Source: Hamiltosporidium tvaerminnensis
Lineage: Eukaryota; Microsporidia; Dubosqiidae
Reading direction: 5' to 3'
Assembly: GCA_022605425.2 (NCBI GenBank)
Contig: CM061247.1
Coordinates: forward strand, 1,661,501 to 1,725,500
DNA: 64,000 nt
Below, piece by piece: positions 34,528-44,777 of this stretch (the stretch's first letter is position 1; every line of letters starts with the position of its first letter). The position numbers and the translations under genes are program-made. The notes below the pieces were generated by a model. It did no database searches and had not been told where the DNA came from. It saw only the letters and a list, made by a program, of their open reading frames with translations.

Positions 34528-36253
34528 ATGTTTACCCTTATGGTAATCTATAAATTGCTTATTTCAAAGGATTACGATGGATATATAATAAACCTAGCAG
34601 ATGAACATATTAATGAATATGTTTCACCCTCTGATAATTTGATTGAGTACGTAACACATTTCACAGGTTAAAATGGGATGGCATTGATTTTAAAAAATGG
34701 TTCATCTGTTTTATATACTGATTCAAGATATTTTATTCAAGCGGAAAAAGAACTTTCCAATGATTTTAAACTTAAAAAAATGGGAATCGATGAAAATATT
34801 TATGAATATGTTCAAACAATTGGCGGAATAAAAAAAATAGCTATAAATTACAAAAATATTTCATACAGTCGTTTGAATGATATGAGAAGTAAATTTGAAA
34901 AGAATGGTGTTGAGATTGTTCATGATGATTTAACAGAGTCTATATGGCCGAATAAACCAAAAATAACATATAATGAGATAATTGATTTGGAAAAAATTAA
35001 AGCGAATACATTTTTAGATGTAAATTCGAATGAAAATATTACTGGATCAAATTATATGGATAAAATAAATAAATTGAGAGAAAAACTTTCAGATGACCAG
35101 GTTTTTATTTTAAGTGAATTAGATAGTATTTCGTGGCTTTTTAATCTGAGAGGAAGTGATATTGATTATAATCCGGTATTTTATGCATACAGTATTATCT
35201 CAAATGACAAAGCCATAATATTCATTGATCGAGAGATCGAAAGAAAGGATGTGGAAATAAAGAAATATTCAGAATTTTATGATTTTTTAAAAGGTGTCGA
35301 GGCAACCCAGGTTTTTGTCAATTAGATGCAATGCTTTCATTGTTACTGAATTGGGTGAAAAAAAAGTTGAAGTAAGTGATTTAATTGGGGAATTAAAAAG
35401 CCAGAAAAATGAAATCGAAATAAAAGGTTTCGAGCTTGCTCATATTAATGATGGGATTTCACTTTGTAGTCTATTTGAATGGATGGAAAATAATATTGGT
35501 AAAACAGAAAAAACGATTGCAGATAAACTGGAAGAATACAAACGAATGCTATCCGGATTTATATCACCTAGTTTTGATACAATATCAGCTTATGGACCAA
35601 ATGCTGCAATTTTTCATCATCTTGCGAGTGAAACAGTTGTGGAAAGTAGAAATCTTTTTCTGATTGATTCGGGTTCTCAGTATCTTTATGGAACAACAGA
35701 TGTAACTAGAACTATACATTTGGGAGAACCAACAAAAGAACAAAAACATGATTTTACTTTGGTTTTAAAAGGACCGTTGGCTGCAATGAGACAAGTATTT
35801 CCAAAAGAAAAGGATTCTTCTGTCTTAGACACATTAGCTAGAATGTTTTTATGGAATGAGAAAAAGGATTTTGGTCATGGTACTGGACATGGTGTAGGTC
35901 ATTTTTTAAATGTACACGAAGCACCGCCTGGAATAAGCCAGAAAGGTGATTTGTTGAAAGAAAATCAAATATTCAGTATTGAGCCAGGATTTTATAAAGA
36001 GAATGATTATGGAATAAGAATAGAAGACCTTGTTGTTGTTAAAAAAGATGAAAACTTTTTTAAATTAGAAAATCTTACTATGGCGCCATTGCAACTTAAA
36101 ATGATGGATTTAAATATTTTAAATGATGATGAGGTAAACTTCATAAATGAATTTAATAAAAAAGTCGGATTTGTTTTACAAAATAAGCTTGAAAAAGGAC
36201 ATGGCTATGATTTTATGATGAGGAATACAGAGGAAATCAAGCTTAATGAATAA
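34528..36253 (+). pseudogene. Xaa-Pro aminopeptidase (aminopeptidase P, M24B), nonsense codon plus frameshift
   Basis: Would remove N-terminal residues preceding proline, as a cytosolic dinuclear-metal enzyme. An in-frame ATG at 34528 opens DYDGYIINLADEHINEYVSP and continues to THFTG, where TAA (34669-34671) takes the place of the Ser in the family's FTGSNG motif. Reading resumes in the same frame from NGMALILKNGSSVLYTDSRY. At about 35310-35325 one extra base (around GTCAATTAGATGC) shifts the frame, after which the M24 domain runs to 36253. All metal ligands are there: Asp in IDSG, Asp in TTDVTRT, His in HGTGHGVGHF, Glu in SIEPGFY and Glu in IRIEDL. Two separate lesions and no CCC motif suggest recent inactivation. 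Sequencing or assembly errors, or stop read-through, are alternatives. If functional, it would be one ~575-residue protein. Confidence 0.85.
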
Positions 36254-36259
36254 AATGTG

Positions 36260-36393
36260 GATCTCTAGATCATTTTTTTAATTTTTAATGTCTTCTAAAT
36301 TAGCATCATTTGAGTAACATTTATATTATTTCATAATAAATGTCGCAGTCCATAATGCCCCCCTCATGTCCTTATTGCCCATTATTTCTAATA
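36260..36393 (-). mobile_element. LTR fragment of a Ty3/gypsy-type element
   Basis: Reading on the minus strand, directly after a polypurine run, comes TATTAGAAATAATGGGCAAT and then AAGGACATGAGGGG. This is where a 3' LTR should begin relative to the integrase remnant at 36.8-37.6 kb. The far end is not defined and no matching 5' LTR is seen. Confidence 0.45.
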
Positions 36394-36405
36394 CCCCCCC
36401 CCTTT
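36394..36405 (-). other. Polypurine tract
   Basis: AAAGGGGGGGGG on the minus strand, between the integrase remnant and the presumed LTR. This is the expected site for plus-strand priming in LTR retrotransposons. A run of nine C/G is extreme for this sequence. Confidence 0.55.
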
Positions 36406-36778
36406 ATTTTCACTATTTTTTTACCCGCTTTATTTTCTATTCATTCATGTTTAAATCCCCCAGATTAAAATATAAAGTAGTTCTTCTAAATATAATAGGT
36501 GACGAGTGAAATTAAATTTTTATATACTTTATATTTGATTTTTCCCTCCGAATTTTTTTATCGTAATCGACTTTAAAACCAAACCATTTCCTTCTATGTT
36601 AACATTTCATATTTTAAAAATAACATATATTTAAAAAAAATAAAAAAACGAAGTAAAATTAAATAAGCTTTATTATCACTTTCTAAAAAGTTATTTTTTC
36701 AGCATTAACATTTTCTAATTCTATCATATTACTATTAAAACTATTCGTCACTGCTAAGACATAATCTTTAAGAAAGCA

Positions 36779-37640
36779 TCAAACGGGCGCGTTTAGTTTT
36801 GTATTATTGTCAAAATCTTTGTTTAACAAAACCTTATCACCAAGAATAAGATTACTTATTGTTTTATTTGAAGCTTTACTTTCGATGATTTTTTTTATAT
36901 TTTTCAAAATGTTTACACACTTCCGTATTAGTTTCAAAATTCTTATTAGTTTATAAATCAGTGGTTGTTTAAGATGAAGCAAGATATCTAGGCTCATTTA
37001 CTTCATTATACATTTAAGACTCAATCTCTAAATTCCACTGTATCTTTATATCCCGGATACTGTTTTCTTGCTGTTTACATCAGAAATTATTTCGTCAATA
37101 AATACTAAATCACCCTTTAATCCTCTATCACTATATTACAAGAAAGAAGATTATAAATCAAGTTGGCCATTACAGGGTTGTAATGATGATTCATTTGAGG
37201 CCCTATGTATTGTTCTATTATAACCCCATATAACATCGTTTTTAAAACTGATCCATCTTATTCTACTAGTAACATATAACTTTTTTTGCTAACTATCTTT
37301 TAATGTTTGATTCATCCGTTCGATTTTACCCGAGCCTTTGTATTATGTGGTCTTCCATATATAATTTGAGTGTTAAGAGCTGTTAAGTATGTTTCAGCTA
37401 TTAATTTTGAAATTCTTTATCATTATCGGATTTAATCACTACTTGAATACCGAAGTTATCAAAAATAAATTATGAGGAATCGTCTACAGCCTGTGAAGTT
37501 TGAGGGATGTCTGTACTCCCAGAAATGCGTTGTATAGGTCTCAATTATGTTTTAGTCTAATAAACCCATCATCTTGATCAGCATATCTTCTAAGATCTAC
37601 ACAATTAATAATAAATAAACTATATTATTTTTGTGAATGT
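36779..37640 (-). pseudogene. Ty3/gypsy-type integrase remnant
   Basis: Minus-strand integrase read over several frames. SDNDKEFQN (second catalytic Asp) is around 37405-37435, IYGRPHN near 37350, and GKIERMNQTLKD with the catalytic Glu around 37305-37340. Pieces of the next block (RTIHRASNESS-like) and the C-terminal LGDKVLLNKDFDNN at 36780-36850 follow. Stops break every frame. Reverse transcriptase and gag are not visible upstream, so the element is 5'-truncated or decayed beyond recognition. Confidence 0.7.
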
Positions 37641-38599
37641 ATTTATCGGTAAGAGTCATTTTCTCCGAAATTTGTTTCTCTATAACATGTTATTGCATTT
37701 TAAAACATTTATTCTGTCTATAATATCAAACAATACCAAGCCGTAAAACTTTGCTTTGAGATTATTTGTATATGTATTGCCTGTTAATATTTTGGTCTCA
37801 AAGGCTATAATCTGACTATATAAATATAGAAATATCATAGAAGGAATAGAAGCTGGAGTAAATACGAAATATCCGGAAATTATAAGATAAAAATATAGTA
37901 CAAATAACATATATCTATTATAAATAAAGGGTGTTATTAAATATAAAACTGCATTCGAAATAACCGGGCACTAAGGACAGTGACAATAAATAATAAATCC
38001 TCATGTAATAAAAACATTTCAATTTCACACCTATTAATGACATGTTGATTCATATTCATTTAAGTTAGATTATGCTGAAAAAAATTATGAAAGTTTCAGG
38101 AATTAGGTTTTTATGCGGTGGAGGGAGTATATAACGGTCAATTTGACTATTCAATCATTTTTCATAATTACGAAAACAGAAGGGTAATTTGATAAATTTT
38201 TTATTTTATTATTCTGAACAAAAAGAGGAAATATTAACAATGTAAAAAAATATGGAAAATATGTTCGTCTAACAAAAAGCATGTATTTTTATAAAATATG
38301 TCCAATCCAAAGTGTATTTATTTGTAGATCCGGTTCCATTTTAGTGGCATTTCGAGTTGTATAACTTTTTTTATTTGAGACAATTGTATTTTTCAGATTG
38401 ACATCAAAATTTAGGCCAAATCAACTATAACTTCGGTCATATGTATTAGATAACCCCTTTGCACAATTTCTTACAGCGACCTAGCCTTTAAAATTTCTTT
38501 GATAAAAATAAACTTTGCATTACATATTGCAAATTGATTCTTCCCTGAAAATTGATCTAGGCTTCCATGTATAGTGCCTAGTTTATAAATACTAGCAAC
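37641..38599. other. Gene-free stretch
   Basis: A 76-codon minus frame (37680-37910) is hydrophobic and unsupported. Possibly more decayed retroelement sequence. Confidence 0.35.
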
Positions 38600-40090
38600 T
38601 TTTATTTCCAGAAGAAATACCATAGTGTTTCTTGCATCGGTGCAACATCTGTGACATATTGAACTTAAACTCTCGCCCCGTGAGTCTTTTTGGCTGCATT
38701 GTATTTCAAATTTGAGATTTTGGCTTTTTTTCAGCTGTTTCTTGAGAGTCCGTACTAAAATATCTCAAATTTTTCATAGGTTTGATATTCTCCTTTTTTA
38801 AAATAAATATGCACTGATAAACTATCATAATCTAGATTTGCATATTTTTCATGACCGGAGACGGAAAGATTAGATGTCTTAAAAACATTCATTTGTTTTT
38901 CTTTTCTATGATAGCAGAATACTTTGCATAACTATGAATAAACAATACTTTATTCTTTATAATTTTTACCTGTTGCTATTTTGTCTGATACAATTTGCAC
39001 TGCACTTTCTTCCACAGATTTCAAATTGTTTCTACCCATCGATATTACCTTTAAGTCTTTCTAAGAATTGATTTTAGCAAGAAGGTCTATAGGACGAAAA
39101 CATTTTCAATCGATTTAACTTTTTTCATAACAGGGATCATATAGAATACGGTTTTTTCACACCGATGAGCATAATTTCCATAGTCTGAATAAACGTAATC
39201 TTTCCGACTATTTATTCTGTTGTTGTTTTCTAAACACGCAAAATGCATATTCTAACATCTTAATATGCACACATATCGACGCACCCATGACTTTGAGAAT
39301 GTCTGGGTTTTTCATTATAATCTGAAACCCGGGCCAAATTCCATATAGTTCTTCAGTAGTATTATCAACAAATTTACTCCAATTATCCCTTTGTAAGATA
39401 GAAAGCTCATCAAAAATTCTAAAAACTTCAAAGTATATACGCTTTCTCTACCGCTCTTTTGCCTTTGAGAAGTCGAGGTTTAATGAATAGGGTAAAATGA
39501 CCTTGGTATACAAGAATAAATTTATATTGATCATCTGTTCGTAATTGTATGTCGAAACTAAATCGAATTGAAATCCGGAGTTCATGCTTTAACTGTGTAT
39601 TGATGTTACAATCACCTTTTTTTGGTACATTGTGTTTTTTTACAAGGCATACAACAATTATAATACCTTAATATCATTTCTCCTGGGATATTGCAATCCC
39701 TTAAATTAACACTTTCTTTAATTTGGGCTCGAAAATCATGCCAAATTACAATATATGAATCATGTAATATTAGAAATTAAATTTTCCGATGGGCATAAAA
39801 CTTAATATGTTCTTTACTTTTTCCAACAGAAACAATCATTTTTTTCTTCTATTCAATGGTTAGCACATTCAATCTACAAAAAAGCTTATAATCTTCGGGT
39901 TTTTCTCTACTACTTTATTTTTAGATGCTTTAACTTTTTTTATTATCCCAAAGCATGTTTTTTTTGTGAAATTCGTGTATTTGGACTCTTGGATTAGCAC
40001 ATTTCATTCTTTTGATCTTCGTAACGATTTTACATATTTCATATATCAGTTAACAGCCGTCCTTGTATTTTATTTTAAAAAAACACTGAT
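38600..40090 (-). pseudogene. Ginger/KRBA2-like integrase (DDE) transposase remnant
   Basis: Minus-strand remnant without an intact frame. In order it shows YYNCCMPCKKTQCTKKR (zinc-binding part, near 39620-39680), then QYKFILVYQGHFTLFIKPRL and LLKGKRAVEKAY (39445-39520). A broken catalytic section follows with the words IWNLARV, then KPRHSQSHGCVD near 39270-39310. Near 38650-38760 comes a QETAEKKPKSQI stretch. This succession fits the integrase of Ginger-type DNA transposons, related to animal KRBA2-like proteins (VYQDHLTKF, KTKRAEEVA, GKPRHSQSQGSVERAN). It is distinct from the Ty3/gypsy remnant beside it. Identification is from memory of the family. Confidence 0.55.
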
Positions 40091-40349
40091 AGCACTAAAT
40101 AAGAAAGGACTGGAATTAATTTTCTATTTTAAAGCGTAGAAAGGCTAGGCCTAAAGCTAGAACAAATTGCTGGTTCGGCAACTCCAATCACATCAGACGT
40201 TTATTGTTAGAGTTGGGTCAATTTTCTATATCGACATAAAATAGTAGCTGTGTTATAATCCTGGAAGTTTTTAAATTACTTAGTGTTTTTTTGAATTATT
40301 CTAATTAAACATAGCATATATGCAGTAAAACCTATCTACTTAAGAAACG

Positions 40350-41020
40350 ATGAATGAAATCGATGTGAAAATCATTATTTGAGTTTTTGCTGGAAGAAAA
40401 ACACACTAAACTTTCGGTTATTCTATGGGAATTCGCATAAAGAGAATAGAGTCTACAAATTAGTGAAATATTTTCCTAAAACCTGCTTTCAAATCATTTA
40501 TGTAGCTAGATCTGAAACCCAGACTAGAATTGACGTAAAAGTCATGGAAAACAATTGAAAACATGCTTTTGCTCACTTCATATTAAGATTCTGAAATTTG
40601 GTGATGCCAAAAAGCCCACCCTATATGAATACGTGAATGCTAAATAGCAAGTTATACCTTATGATATAACATTGCACGCCTATGTGATTTCCATGTAATT
40701 CTCGGTGATATATCTTAGCTGGATATTTATTAAGTTAGGAAAGTGTAAAGTACGTGGGAATTCTGCTTGGTTTTGAGCGAAAGCCCAGGCTGGTTATCGA
40801 CTTAAGATTACATTCCATTAAGAGACATTAATAACCATTATTAAACTTTTTAGCATATTACTTTGGATCTAAAAATCTTGCAAATGTAACTCTTTTTGGT
40901 TTAAGTATCGTAGGAAATACAGGGCTGTGTTGTGAAGCAATTATTGTTCATAAATCTAGAAAAAAGTTAATATCATGCAAAAAAATATAACATTTATATT
41001 TATATTAAAGACATTTATTA
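40350..41020 (-). repeat. Family A dispersed repeat, copy 6 (minus, diverged)
   Basis: Reverse-complement copy. TTTCGGTTATTCTATGGGAA, AGTTATACCTTATGATATAA, GATATATCTTAGCTGGA and TTAAGTATCGTAGGAAATAC follow the order of the family A complement. Strongly diverged. Confidence 0.75.
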
Positions 41021-41897
41021 AAAAAAAGGATAAATTTTCTGAAATTTAACATAATCTAATTAAAAGACAGTTTTTTTTAATACTGGCTGCTAAAACCGTA
41101 CAAACGAACTTAATTTTACATTCAATAAGACATAATTCTGAATCTATAAATTGATATTTTTTTGAAATCATTATTTGAGCCTAAATTTCTCGATCATTTA
41201 TATTTTTCTCTATAATATTTTCACCTGGTCTGTCTAGTCGTATATTTATTGGTCTTTCATATCTGCTTTATGTCTGCTTTTGAGAAATTTTTTACAAGAA
41301 TTTCAGCATATTTTTTAATTAGCATATTTTCCGCCTGTTTTTTATTTAATGTTAAATTTTAAATTGCATTAGCTCTTCTTTACTTTCTCTAAATTTCTTT
41401 TACCGTGTATTACGACTGCTTGGGTTTACTTTTCGTTAGCATCAGGAAGTTTGCGGTTTTTCTTTGTCTGAAAAAAAGAATTTTCTGCATTGCATAATGA
41501 ATACGTTAATTAACTCTTTTGAAACTTCCAATTCTTTTTATCAAAAATGATTTAATTTAAGCAGAGAATTTTCTATGATATTATTTTAAACCAAATCATT
41601 TATATTTCATTATTACACAGAATACAAATTGATCATCAATCAAAAAAGGTCTTTTCTGATTAATTCTATTCAATTTTTATTAATTTATCGGTAAAAATTC
41701 TTACTAAAAAAACTTGAACAAAGTGCAGTGAATTGAATGTTTTTTCGAAATTAAGACTTCAAAAAACGTAAAGATTCAACGTTATTTATGCTATTTTGTG
41801 ATGTGCTATAATCTAGAAATAATATTTAAAAATAGTTGGGCCAATATTTTTTTCAAAAAAAAGGTGTTTCAACATGTTTCATGGTCTACTTCTGACC
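41021..41897. other. Gene-free stretch
   Basis: Nothing supportable seen. Confidence 0.5.
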
Positions 41898-42060
41898 CGT
41901 GTTATTGTTTATTGTAAGATTACCGAACAATATAAACAAATTGGAGAGTGATATTCCAATTAGAAGACTGTAACTAGAGGTGTCTACAATCTAAAAACAA
42001 ATTAAATATTTCAAGATATCTTATCTTCACCGCCTAGTTGTGAGATTGCTCGATATATAA
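41898..42060 (+). repeat. Family C repeat fragment, copy 2
   Basis: Counterpart of 9108-9235 (GTAAGATTACCGAACAATAT, CCAATTAGAAGACTGTAACT, AGAGGTGTCTACAATC). A weaker resemblance occurs near 52740-52790. Confidence 0.45.
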
Positions 42061-42130
42061 TATAATAATAAAATTGGTTGGTAGATATGTTTCAGATTAT
42101 ATTTTACCTAGTTAATATAGCTTATGGATG

Positions 42131-42347
42131 AAGAGAGGATAACCACATTAAAAAATATCTGGTGAGCAATGAATATGTGAAATTGATATGAAGACATTTT
42201 TACATTTTGGTGAGATATAACCGCCATTGGTTTATATACGCCACTCCCCTATAATCCTGAGTTACAACAAATTAAAAGAAGCAATTCGAAAATTTTCTTT
42301 TGTTCATCCTCGAAACTTAGAGGTAAAAGAAGATTGGAATAAGTTAC
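42131..42347 (-). repeat. Family B repeat, copy 3 (minus)
   Basis: Reverse-complement family B. It ends (minus sense) with the CACAT/ATCAATTTCAC and GGTTATCCTC tail and begins with TTATTCCAATCTTCTTTTAC. Unlike the plus copies it is not joined to visible RT sequence. Confidence 0.7.
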
Positions 42348-43148
42348 TAAATATAGCTTGTATTTAATGAATACTTTACTTTTTTGTTCGGTAGTGCTCG
42401 ATATATAAAAATGAATCAAAGCAAGATCTTGCTAGGCCAAGATTATTACAACTTTCTCTTATCAAAGACATAAAGATTTAAAAATAAAAAAAAAACTCAA
42501 AAATAAAACTATAACCAATATTTGAATATAAAATGGTATAAATCAATATATTAAATCCGAAATATTCCAAAATTTACTATAAATAACCGTACTTTAATTA
42601 TAGATCTTAAAAATATTATATATAAAATGTGCAAAATCAAAAAAAGAAGTCTGACTCGCGAATAAAATATTTCTTTTTAAAAACATATTTTCTAAAATAC
42701 AGATTAGCAAGTATATAATTTTAAATTCCATGTTTTCAAATATAAATTCTTAGCCTATCCAACTATTAATATACAATTAAAAAGTTATATCAGAGATATA
42801 TAGAACAGTCTAAAAAAGAATTAAATATTTTTACGATACCATTGTATATTTTTTTCTTTAAATTCTATTTGATTTTTGAATTAAAAAAACATGCATTGAA
42901 GCCTTATTTACATGTGAAAAAAGATCTTTAGTAAAACAAGAAACTCTTTTTTATCAACGTTTTTCAATATAACATTTACTGAGATAGGAAGTATTCCTAT
43001 TTTTTAAAAAAATTAAATATTTTGATATTGAATTTTTAATTTTTATAAAAGTAAAGCACATTAAAAAATTTTTAACGTTCAAACTTTTAAATAATTTTTT
43101 TCTAGTAAATATTTAAAATACATCAAAACTTTAAAACAGTCTTTTTAT
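42348..43148. other. Gene-free AT-rich stretch
   Basis: Nothing supportable seen in about 800 bp downstream of the zinc-finger gene. Confidence 0.5.
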
Positions 43149-44777
43149 TTATTTTTTAACCTCAGGCTTTAATCTTTTACATTCACTAGAAAAACAATGT
43201 ACTTTCAATGAACCTTTAGAAATTTCACACCTACATGCCGGGCAACTTGATAAATTGAAATAAGTGCTTGTACATGGATGATTATCGACTGACTTTGGGT
43301 ACGTAAAGCATCCAAAACAAAACTTTTCGATAAAAGGATTTACGCCAAGATTTTTATCTGAATCATAATAATCATTTAGTGCTAGATATGACTTAAACGT
43401 ACTTAAAAATCTTGAATTAAAAACTTGGTTAGTAAGTCTTTCCTTTTCGGAACTATGAACACTCCTAATGTGTTTTAAAATCAAGGATAAGGATTTGAAA
43501 CTACAATTACAGATATTTTTTGGACAATCATAGATACTGGCTGATTTTAAATGAGAAAAGATGTGTATTTTTAGAGTAGAAAGTCTTTTGAATTTTTTTG
43601 AACATAAATCACAATTAAATATTGAATTTTTATACATATTTTCACTACAATAATTGCTTCTGTATGGAATCTTTTCAAAGTGATTGTATTGATCTTGATA
43701 TGTCAAACCATTTTCGGGAATATTTTTAAATGAAGAATCATTTGTATAGCAAGGAAAATCATTAGGAAAATCTGAATACAACTTATTATTTCGAGCGGGG
43801 TAACCATATTCGTTTGCATCTCCAGAATGCTGATGGAGATAATAATTTCCATAATTTTGTGGTGCATACGGATAACTCGCACCAATTCCAAAAGAAGTTG
43901 GGTACGCATATGGCATGTAAGATTCTACTGTTCCCGGAACAGTATTGAATATACCATTCTGATTGGTTGTTTCAGATTCGGGTGTCAACAAATTTATTCC
44001 ATCATAGGAAAATTCATTAATGTTTTTAGAAACCATATTATAACGACCATCTTTTTCATAATTGCATTGGATTTTGTTGGGTTGGTTTATATTATAGTAC
44101 GATTCTGCATTCATTTGTGGTATAAATGCTTCGTTTTTTATGTTTTTGTTATAAATATTGTGCGAAAATAGATTTCTGCTTTCTTCAGCATCATAGGATG
44201 CACATGTATTTAGGTAATTTGGAGATTGATTATCTTTTTTGTTGCTTTGCTTGCAGCTTTTTTCGGGCAAAATAAACATATTGTTTTTAGCGTTTTTTTT
44301 AACGACTTTCAGCTTTTTTAAGTTTAGATCGTTCTCTTTTGGATTTTTTTTTTTATTTTTTACAGATTCAACCACATTTTTATTTGATTTAAAAAACTCA
44401 TCACATAAAAAACTCTTTGAATCCAGTTTATTTATCGAATTGATATTTGTGTTGTACATATCATTAAAAATATCCACATTGTTGATCTCTTCTCTCAGAT
44501 TATTTCTTAAGTCACTCTCCATGTTGTACAAATCATCCATAGAATGTATATTATTGCTAAATTCTCTCGGATGATTTTTTAAACCATTAAATTTATACAG
44601 ATCTTGACAGTAGAAATCATCATTTGACTTGATATTTTCATTTCGTTGAAAGTTGTTGTGTTCATTATAATCATACACAGTATCAGTGTTAATTATGCTA
44701 TTCAATCTTGCTTGTCCTTCTTTAATATCATCTTCTGCTTGCATTTTTTCTTCTTCATTATTAAAATCTCTGCTCAT
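43149..44777 (-). CDS. C2H2 zinc-finger protein
   Basis: A 542-residue, Asn-, Tyr- and Ser-rich protein, likely a nuclear DNA-binding regulator. The N-terminal ~385 residues are low-complexity and predicted disordered, with a basic patch at about 138-165 (KNKKKNPKENDLNLKKLK) that could act as a nuclear localisation signal. Zinc finger 1, CDLCSKKFKRLSTLKIHIFSH, spans about 389-409 (C-x2-C-x12-H-x3-H). Finger 2 spans about 418-441 (C-x4-C-x12-H-x4-H). A further Cys/His cluster at about 487-523 (CFGC...CPACRC...CFSSEC) may bind more zinc. The start ATG is 44775-44777. A GGCC lies about 25 nt upstream but no CCC run is adjacent. Frames on the other strand within 43827-44574 are shadows. Confidence 0.85.
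   Translation of the reverse strand: MSRDFNNEEEKMQAEDDIKEGQARLNSIINTDTVYDYNEHNNFQRNENIKSNDDFYCQDLYKFNGLKNHPREFSNNIHSMDDLYNMESDLRNNLREEINNVDIFNDMYNTNINSINKLDSKSFLCDEFFKSNKNVVESVKNKKKNPKENDLNLKKLKVVKKNAKNNMFILPEKSCKQSNKKDNQSPNYLNTCASYDAEESRNLFSHNIYNKNIKNEAFIPQMNAESYYNINQPNKIQCNYEKDGRYNMVSKNINEFSYDGINLLTPESETTNQNGIFNTVPGTVESYMPYAYPTSFGIGASYPYAPQNYGNYYLHQHSGDANEYGYPARNNKLYSDFPNDFPCYTNDSSFKNIPENGLTYQDQYNHFEKIPYRSNYCSENMYKNSIFNCDLCSKKFKRLSTLKIHIFSHLKSASIYDCPKNICNCSFKSLSLILKHIRSVHSSEKERLTNQVFNSRFLSTFKSYLALNDYYDSDKNLGVNPFIEKFCFGCFTYPKSVDNHPCTSTYFNLSSCPACRCEISKGSLKVHCFSSECKRLKPEVKK

Noticed and set aside
35294-35330. A short intron explaining the aminopeptidase P frameshift
   Set aside because: TCAATTAG looks like a 3' splice site, but no GTAAGT-like 5' site lies at a distance that restores the frame without deleting conserved residues, and the nonsense codon would remain.
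43703-44574. Frames of 68-114 codons on both strands within the zinc-finger gene
   Set aside because: Shadows of the 542-codon frame, with no independent start signals.
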